NCBI GenBank assembly: GCA_964427185.1
Contig: CAYRSN010000042.1
Location: forward strand, 1 to 9,808
Length of the DNA stretch: 9,808 bases
Direction of reading: 5' to 3'
Source of the DNA: Sulfurivirga sp964427185
GTDB taxonomy: Bacteria; Pseudomonadota; Gammaproteobacteria; Thiomicrospirales; Thiomicrospiraceae
In this document: piece by piece, positions 6,339 through 9,808 of the stretch
Numbering within the stretch: position 1 is the first letter of the stretch
How the letters are laid out: each line of letters begins with the position of its first letter
Position numbers and translations under genes: made by a program
The notes under the pieces: generated by a model
What the model was told of the DNA's origin: nothing
Databases searched by the model: none
What the model saw: the letters and a program-made list of their open reading frames with translations, nothing else

Positions 6339-7728
6339 GGTGCACCTCCTTGGCCTGTGCAAAACGGCGGCGGGCTTCCTCTGCTCCAATCAGTGCAAAC
6401 AGCACCGGCAGTTCCGGGCCGTGGAGCTGTCCGGTCAATGCCCAGCGCAAGGGCTGAAACAGCGTTTTCCCCTTGGCACCGGTCGCTTTCAACGCTTCAG
6501 TCAACTGCTTAAAGTCCGCCCCCTGTGCCAGTGCCTGCTCACCGGCAGCAAAAAAGCCCTCCGGCACCGCAACCGGCAGCTCAACCTCAGGTGCCGACAT
6601 GGAGGTAAACAGCCGCTGAGCCCACGCCACCGCCTCCGACGGCAGCGTAATATTCTCCCGCATCAAGTGCACAAAATCCTGCCATTTGTCAGCCGGCACC
6701 TGATCCTTCACAAAGGGTGCCAGCCAGTCAGAAGCAGCTTCATCGCTCAATGCCTGCACCGCCTCTTTCTGCCAGAACAGCAGCTGGTTTTCATCATAGC
6801 GAGAAGGCGCGGTACCGCACTGACTCAATTCAAATCCCTCTGCCAGCTGCTTATGGTTCATCAAACGGTTATCCGCCTCCTTATAAGTATGTCCCAGCCG
6901 TGCCATATAGTTGGTCAGCGCATCCGGCAGAAAACCCTCCTCGCGCAGCTGGTGGATTGAGCGGCTGCCGTGGCGCTTGGACAGCGGGCTGCCGTCGCTG
7001 CCGACAATCATGCTCATATGGGCATAGGCGGGCACCGGCAACCCCAGCGCCTCCAGCAGTAAAATCTGACGCGGAGTATTGGTCAGATGATCTTCCCCAC
7101 GAATCACATGGGTCACACCCATCAGCGCATCATCCACCGCATTGGAAAAGAAAAACGCGGCCGAGCCATCTGCCTTACGGATAATAAAATCCCCAATATC
7201 ATCGGTTTTAAAGCGCTGTCGCCCTTTAATGGCATCTTCAAACACCACCTCTTCCCCTTTGGGTACCTTAAAACGCAGGGTATGAGGCACTCCTTCCTCC
7301 ATACGCTTTTGCACCTGCTCCGGATTCAGGCGGCTGCAGCGGCCGTCATAACGCGGCGGCTGCCCTGCCTGCGCCTGCGCCTTGCGCATCAGCTCCAACT
7401 CCTGCTGCGTACAGAAGCAAGGATAAGCCAGCCCTTTGTCAATCAGCTGCTGGTAATATTTGTCGTAAATCTCCCCTCGCTGGCTCTGGAAATAAGGTGC
7501 GTGTGGCCCACCCACATCAGGTCCTTCCTGCCAGTCCAGCCCCAGCCAGCGCAAGTCCGCTTTCAGCGCCTTCACATACTGCTGCTCGCTGCGCTCCGTG
7601 TCCGTGTCTTCAATACGCAATAGAAACTGGGCATTGGCCTTATGCCCCATCAGGCCATTAAACAGCGCCGTACGCGCATTCCCTATATGAATCAATCCCG
7701 TTGGAGAGGGTGCAAATCGCGTTTTCAA
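6331..7728 (-). CDS. gltX: Glutamyl-tRNA synthetase, TTG start
   Basis: A 465-residue bacterial-type GluRS that attaches glutamate to tRNA. The HIGH-type motif is HIGN at 14-17 (TRFAPSPTGLIHIGNARTAL) and the KMSKS-type motif is LSKRHG at 249-254; LLRIEDTD (37-44) and VIRGEDHLTNTPRQ (208-221) are diagnostic. A zinc-knuckle-like CFC...YDGRC (C104, C106, Y127, C131) lacks the histidine found two residues after the last Cys in E. coli GluRS. The start is TTG at 7728: the only upstream in-frame codons before a TAA are GTT, AAG, ATT and GGG, and the conserved N-terminus begins right after it. AAGG lies only 2 nt before the TTG, which is close. It could be a second, tRNA-Gln-oriented GluRS, because pseudomonads carry glnS in this spot; specificity cannot be read here. 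Confidence 0.95.
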   Translation of the reverse strand: MKTRFAPSPTGLIHIGNARTALFNGLMGHKANAQFLLRIEDTDTERSEQQYVKALKADLRWLGLDWQEGPDVGGPHAPYFQSQRGEIYDKYYQQLIDKGLAYPCFCTQQELELMRKAQAQAGQPPRYDGRCSRLNPEQVQKRMEEGVPHTLRFKVPKGEEVVFEDAIKGRQRFKTDDIGDFIIRKADGSAAFFFSNAVDDALMGVTHVIRGEDHLTNTPRQILLLEALGLPVPAYAHMSMIVGSDGSPLSKRHGSRSIHQLREEGFLPDALTNYMARLGHTYKEADNRLMNHKQLAEGFELSQCGTAPSRYDENQLLFWQKEAVQALSDEAASDWLAPFVKDQVPADKWQDFVHLMRENITLPSEAVAWAQRLFTSMSAPEVELPVAVPEGFFAAGEQALAQGADFKQLTEALKATGAKGKTLFQPLRWALTGQLHGPELPVLFALIGAEEARRRFAQAKEVHHG

Positions 7729-7741
7729 AACCTTAATCCCT

Positions 7742-7747
7742 TATAAT
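7742..7747 (+). promoter_or_regulatory. Candidate -10 box for ppiA-ppiB
   Basis: A perfect TATAAT in the 52-bp divergent gap between gltX and the ppiA-like gene. It predicts a start near 7754 and a leader of about 27 nt with a GGAGGGG ribosome binding site (7771-7777). No convincing -35 lies 16-18 bp upstream. The gltX promoter must lie in or beyond the same gap; I could not define it. Confidence 0.4.
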
Positions 7748-7780
7748 TTTGCCAATCTGCATATTTTAACGGAGGGGCTC

Positions 7781-8344
7781 ATGCTCAGACGCACATTTAT
7801 CACGCTACTGCTGGCTTTTACTCTGAGTGCACAGGCCAAGACCAACCCGCAAGTGCTGCTGGAAACCAACTACGGCAATATTATCCTTGAGCTGTATCCG
7901 GATCAGGCACCTGAAACCGTCAAAAACTTCCTGCAATATGTGAACGAAGGTTTTTATGACGGCACCGTTTTGCACCGCGTCATTCCGAACTTCATGATCC
8001 AAGGCGGTGGCTACACGCCAGATCTGCAACGCAAACCGACACGCGCGCCCATCAAAAACGAAGCCGACAACGGCCTGCACAATAAAATCGGCTACGTAGC
8101 CATGGCACGCACCTCTGATCCACACTCCGCCACCAGCCAGTTTTTTATCAATGTCGCCAACAACAGCTTCTTGGATTTTCGTGAAAAAACCCCAAGAGGC
8201 TATGGCTATGCCGTATTTGGCCGCGTCATCAAAGGTATGCGCGTGGTCAACAAAATCCGACAGGTGCAAACGGCTCGCATCAAAGGCATGAAGGATGTAC
8301 CCGTCGAGCCTGTGATCATTAAAAAAGCACGACAGATTAAATAA
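7781..8344 (+). CDS. ppiA: Periplasmic cyclophilin-type peptidyl-prolyl isomerase
   Basis: A 187-residue cyclophilin that catalyses cis-trans isomerisation of Xaa-Pro bonds. Residues 1-19 are a Sec signal (LRR, hydrophobic core, then SAQA before KT), so the enzyme acts in the periplasm. The domain starts at about 24. Core motifs: GFYDGTVLHRVIPNFMIQGGG (catalytic R66, with F71, M72 and Q74 lining the site), NEADNGL at 93-99, MARTSDPHSATSQFFIN (109-123; Q120 and F121 conserved) and GYAVFGRVIKGM. The ATG has a strong GGAGGGG site. It is followed after 14 bp by ppiB, a close paralogue without a signal, so the two are probably one operon. The symbol reflects role and location; it may have arisen by local duplication rather than being a strict orthologue of E. 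coli ppiA. Confidence 0.93.
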   Translation: MLRRTFITLLLAFTLSAQAKTNPQVLLETNYGNIILELYPDQAPETVKNFLQYVNEGFYDGTVLHRVIPNFMIQGGGYTPDLQRKPTRAPIKNEADNGLHNKIGYVAMARTSDPHSATSQFFINVANNSFLDFREKTPRGYGYAVFGRVIKGMRVVNKIRQVQTARIKGMKDVPVEPVIIKKARQIK

Positions 8345-8358
8345 ACAGGAGAAAACCT

Positions 8359-8874
8359 ATGAGCAACCCCAAAGTGATCTTTCACACCAACAAGGGCGAC
8401 ATCACTATTGAGCTATACCGGGAAGAAGCCCCTCAAACCGTAGAGAATTTCCTGCGTTATGCAAAAGAAGGCCACTATGACGGCACCATTTTCCACCGTG
8501 TCATTCCGGGCTTTGTCATCCAAGGCGGCGGGCACACACCGGATATGGCACAAAAGCCGACTCACGCCCCCATTGAAAACGAAGCAGATAACGGCCTGAA
8601 AAACAAAAAGTACACGCTATCTATGGCACGCACCATGGATCCTCACTCTGCCACCAGCCAGTTTTTTATCAATCTGGCGGATAATACCTTTCTGGACTTC
8701 ACCAGCAAAGACGTGAACGGCTGGGGCTACGCGGTTTTCGGTGAAGTAGTTGAAGGCAAAGAAGTTGTGGACGAAATTGCCAAAGTCCCTACCGGCAACA
8801 AAGCCGGCCATCAGGATGTCCCCATGGAAGAGATCATTATCGAATCCACCGAGGTCATCGAACCAGATGCCTGA
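8359..8874 (+). CDS. ppiB: Cytoplasmic cyclophilin-type peptidyl-prolyl isomerase B
   Basis: A 171-residue cyclophilin without signal peptide; E. coli PpiB has 164. Motifs: GHYDGTIFHRVIPGFVIQGGG (catalytic R47), NEADNGL at 74-80, SMARTMDPHSATSQFFIN (88-105), and GWGYAVFGEVVEGKEVVD at 121-138. It ends with a short acidic tail (ESTEVIEPDA). The ATG has an AGGAGA site 7 nt upstream, 14 bp after the ppiA-like stop. The ppiB-lpxH order is the same as in E. coli and pseudomonads, although here an intrinsic terminator separates them. Both cyclophilins share the same active-site layout, with one 24-bp stretch identical at DNA level (8129-8152 and 8650-8673). Confidence 0.96.
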   Translation: MSNPKVIFHTNKGDITIELYREEAPQTVENFLRYAKEGHYDGTIFHRVIPGFVIQGGGHTPDMAQKPTHAPIENEADNGLKNKKYTLSMARTMDPHSATSQFFINLADNTFLDFTSKDVNGWGYAVFGEVVEGKEVVDEIAKVPTGNKAGHQDVPMEEIIIESTEVIEPDA

Positions 8875-8883
8875 ATAATGCCT

Positions 8884-8906
8884 AAAGGGGGTCTCCCCCC
8901 TTTTTT
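8884..8906 (+). terminator. Intrinsic terminator after ppiB
   Basis: AAAGGGGG (8884-8891), loop TCTC, CCCCCTTT (8896-8903) with a six-T run at 8901-8906. It starts 9 bp beyond the ppiB stop and separates the cyclophilin operon from lpxH. Confidence 0.88.
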
Positions 8907-8908
8907 AT

Positions 8909-8935
8909 TTGACAAAAAATCTAAATTTTTCTCAT
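8909..8935 (+). promoter_or_regulatory. Possible lpxH promoter
   Basis: A consensus TTGACA (8909-8914) directly follows the ppiB terminator. The -10 is poor: TCTCAT (8930-8935, 4 of 6) at a short 15-bp spacing is the best I find. The AT-rich spacer could favour melting. The predicted start near 8942 leaves about 19 nt before the lpxH ATG. Confidence 0.3.
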
Positions 8936-8960
8936 TTTTCCTTGCAAAAAGTGCCTCAAA

Positions 8961-9716
8961 ATGCCCTCTGAAACCACTCCTTTTGCCCTGATTGTGGCCG
9001 ATATTCACCTCAAAACGAACCCTGATCACCCTATCAACCAGGCCTTTAATCACTTTTTAGAACACTGGGCACCACAGGCTGAAACACTTTATATTTTGGG
9101 CGACCTGTTCGAGCGCTGGCTGGGAGATGATATCGGCCTGGAAGAATATGCGCCAGCCATTGCCAAACTGCGCGCGCTGACAGAACAGGGCACTGAAATA
9201 AAACTGCTCTACGGCAACCGCGACTTCCTCATGCGGGAGGCCTTCTGGGATGCCACCGGCATTCAGCCCCTGCCGGAAGTGGTGCTCACCACGCTTTATG
9301 GGCACAATGTCATCATGTGCCACGGAGATGAACTCTGCACGCTGGATACGGCCTATCAAAGTGCCCGCAAAAAACTGCGCAACCGTTTCATACAATGGTT
9401 GCTGCTAAAGATGCCCGCCGAACAACGACGCAAAGTCGGCGAAAAACTACGGCAAAAGTCCCAATCGGAAAACCAGCATAAAGACCCGAAACTAATGGAT
9501 GTAGAAGATGCCACCGTGCTGGCTTGGTTTGAAGCCTATCGCGACTATCCACACCTGATTCACGGCCACACGCACAAGCCTGGAAAACACCGCTACCCCA
9601 ATGGCCGTACCCGCTGGGTGCTGGGGGACTGGCAGGCAGACGGCACCCAGCTTATTAAAATTGATGCCAATCAAATCCGGCTCCTTTCTTTTAACCCAGC
9701 ATCACAAATGCATTAA
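8961..9716 (+). CDS. lpxH: UDP-2,3-diacylglucosamine diphosphatase
   Basis: A 251-residue calcineurin-like phosphoesterase that splits UDP-2,3-diacylglucosamine to lipid X and UMP, the fourth step of lipid A synthesis at the inner face of the cytoplasmic membrane. Metal and catalytic residues are complete: D14 and H16 (VADIHL), D48 (LGDLFERWLGDD), N86 (GNRDFL), H121 (CHGDE), and H201/H203 (HGHTHKP). The LpxH-specific insertion with RNRF and KLMDVED follows the HGD motif. Length compares with about 240 in E. coli. The ATG at 8961 is the only sensible start, since no other start codon lies in frame just upstream, yet only a weak AAAAAG stands in for a ribosome binding site. Its presence implies an LPS-bearing outer membrane. 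Confidence 0.96.
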   Translation: MPSETTPFALIVADIHLKTNPDHPINQAFNHFLEHWAPQAETLYILGDLFERWLGDDIGLEEYAPAIAKLRALTEQGTEIKLLYGNRDFLMREAFWDATGIQPLPEVVLTTLYGHNVIMCHGDELCTLDTAYQSARKKLRNRFIQWLLLKMPAEQRRKVGEKLRQKSQSENQHKDPKLMDVEDATVLAWFEAYRDYPHLIHGHTHKPGKHRYPNGRTRWVLGDWQADGTQLIKIDANQIRLLSFNPASQMH

Positions 9717-9751
9717 AATCAGAAACACTCTCTTACGAAAAGGTTTGCAGC

Positions 9752-9808
9752 ATGCGTCAATATAGGCTGTGGTTATTGACTTTTCTGATCTTCCCTTTGA
9801 TCACACAC
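9752..9808 (+). CDS. N-terminus of an exported or membrane protein (truncated by window end)
   Basis: Nineteen codons run to the window edge: MRQYR followed by a hydrophobic stretch (LWLLTFLIFPLITH), which looks like a signal peptide or first transmembrane segment. An AAAAGG ribosome binding site lies 8 nt before the ATG. The gap from lpxH is 35 bp and holds no terminator that I can see, so it may be co-transcribed with lpxH. Too little remains to name it. Confidence 0.55.
   Translation, partial: MRQYRLWLLTFLIFPLITH

Noticed and set aside
6339..6389. cysS extended 17 codons upstream
   Set aside because: The added residues are unlike CysRS N-termini and lie inside gltX; the ATG at 6338 has an excellent ribosome site.
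8911..8960. AT-rich, T-tract region before lpxH as a second terminator or an RNA gene
   Set aside because: No stem could be drawn with convincing pairing; it is explained by terminator tail plus promoter.
1..9808. Mobile elements, CRISPR arrays, tRNA or rRNA genes, defence systems
   Set aside because: No regularly spaced repeats, transposase or integrase motifs, tRNA-like cloverleaf or rRNA segments were seen; nearly all sequence is occupied by housekeeping genes.

Overview
The window looks like chromosomal, housekeeping DNA from a Gram-negative gammaproteobacterium of intermediate GC content. Evidence: gloB beside a divergent yafS-like/rnhA pair and followed by mltD, cysS close to ppiB and lpxH (both neighbourhoods are familiar from enterobacteria and pseudomonads), a lipid A biosynthesis enzyme (lpxH), and murein enzymes with lipoprotein or Sec signals. 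I saw no transposase, phage gene, CRISPR array, tRNA or rRNA. I cannot name the genus.

Layout. 1-358 (+) is the C-terminal half of sfsA, entering from the left edge. It converges on, and overlaps by 38 bp, a leftward, tightly overlapping operon: yafS-like methyltransferase-fold gene (2353-1595), rnhA (1608-1165) and a secreted M23 metallopeptidase (1181-321). A short divergent control region (about 2342-2402) separates this from gloB-mltD (2403-4783, +), which are joined by an ATGA overlap. From 4784 to 4961 there is a 178-bp gap. On the minus strand it carries a sigma70-type promoter (4920-4892), a 5' hairpin, a CCUCCUC linker and a strong intrinsic terminator (4838-4812): a candidate small RNA of about 74 nt. 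Next come gltX (7728-6331) and cysS (6338-4962), both leftward with an 8-bp overlap. They are divergent from the cyclophilin pair ppiA-like (7781-8344) and ppiB (8359-8874, +), which end at an intrinsic terminator. lpxH (8961-9716, +) follows, and the first 19 codons of a further membrane or secreted protein run off the right edge.

Functional picture. The genes cover methylglyoxal detoxification (gloB), RNA-DNA hybrid removal (rnhA), murein turnover (mltD, M23 peptidase), tRNA charging (gltX, cysS), protein folding in periplasm and cytoplasm (ppiA-like, ppiB) and lipid A synthesis (lpxH). Apart from the yafS-like gene, the complete enzymes retain their recognisable catalytic motifs.

Most worth a second look: the candidate sRNA between mltD and cysS, whose promoter, 5' hairpin and terminator all agree on strand, and which has an anti-Shine-Dalgarno linker and a 10-bp inverted repeat abutting its -35. 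Also notable are a TTG-initiated gltX where pseudomonads carry glnS, and the yafS-like protein lacking the glycine-rich SAM-binding loop.
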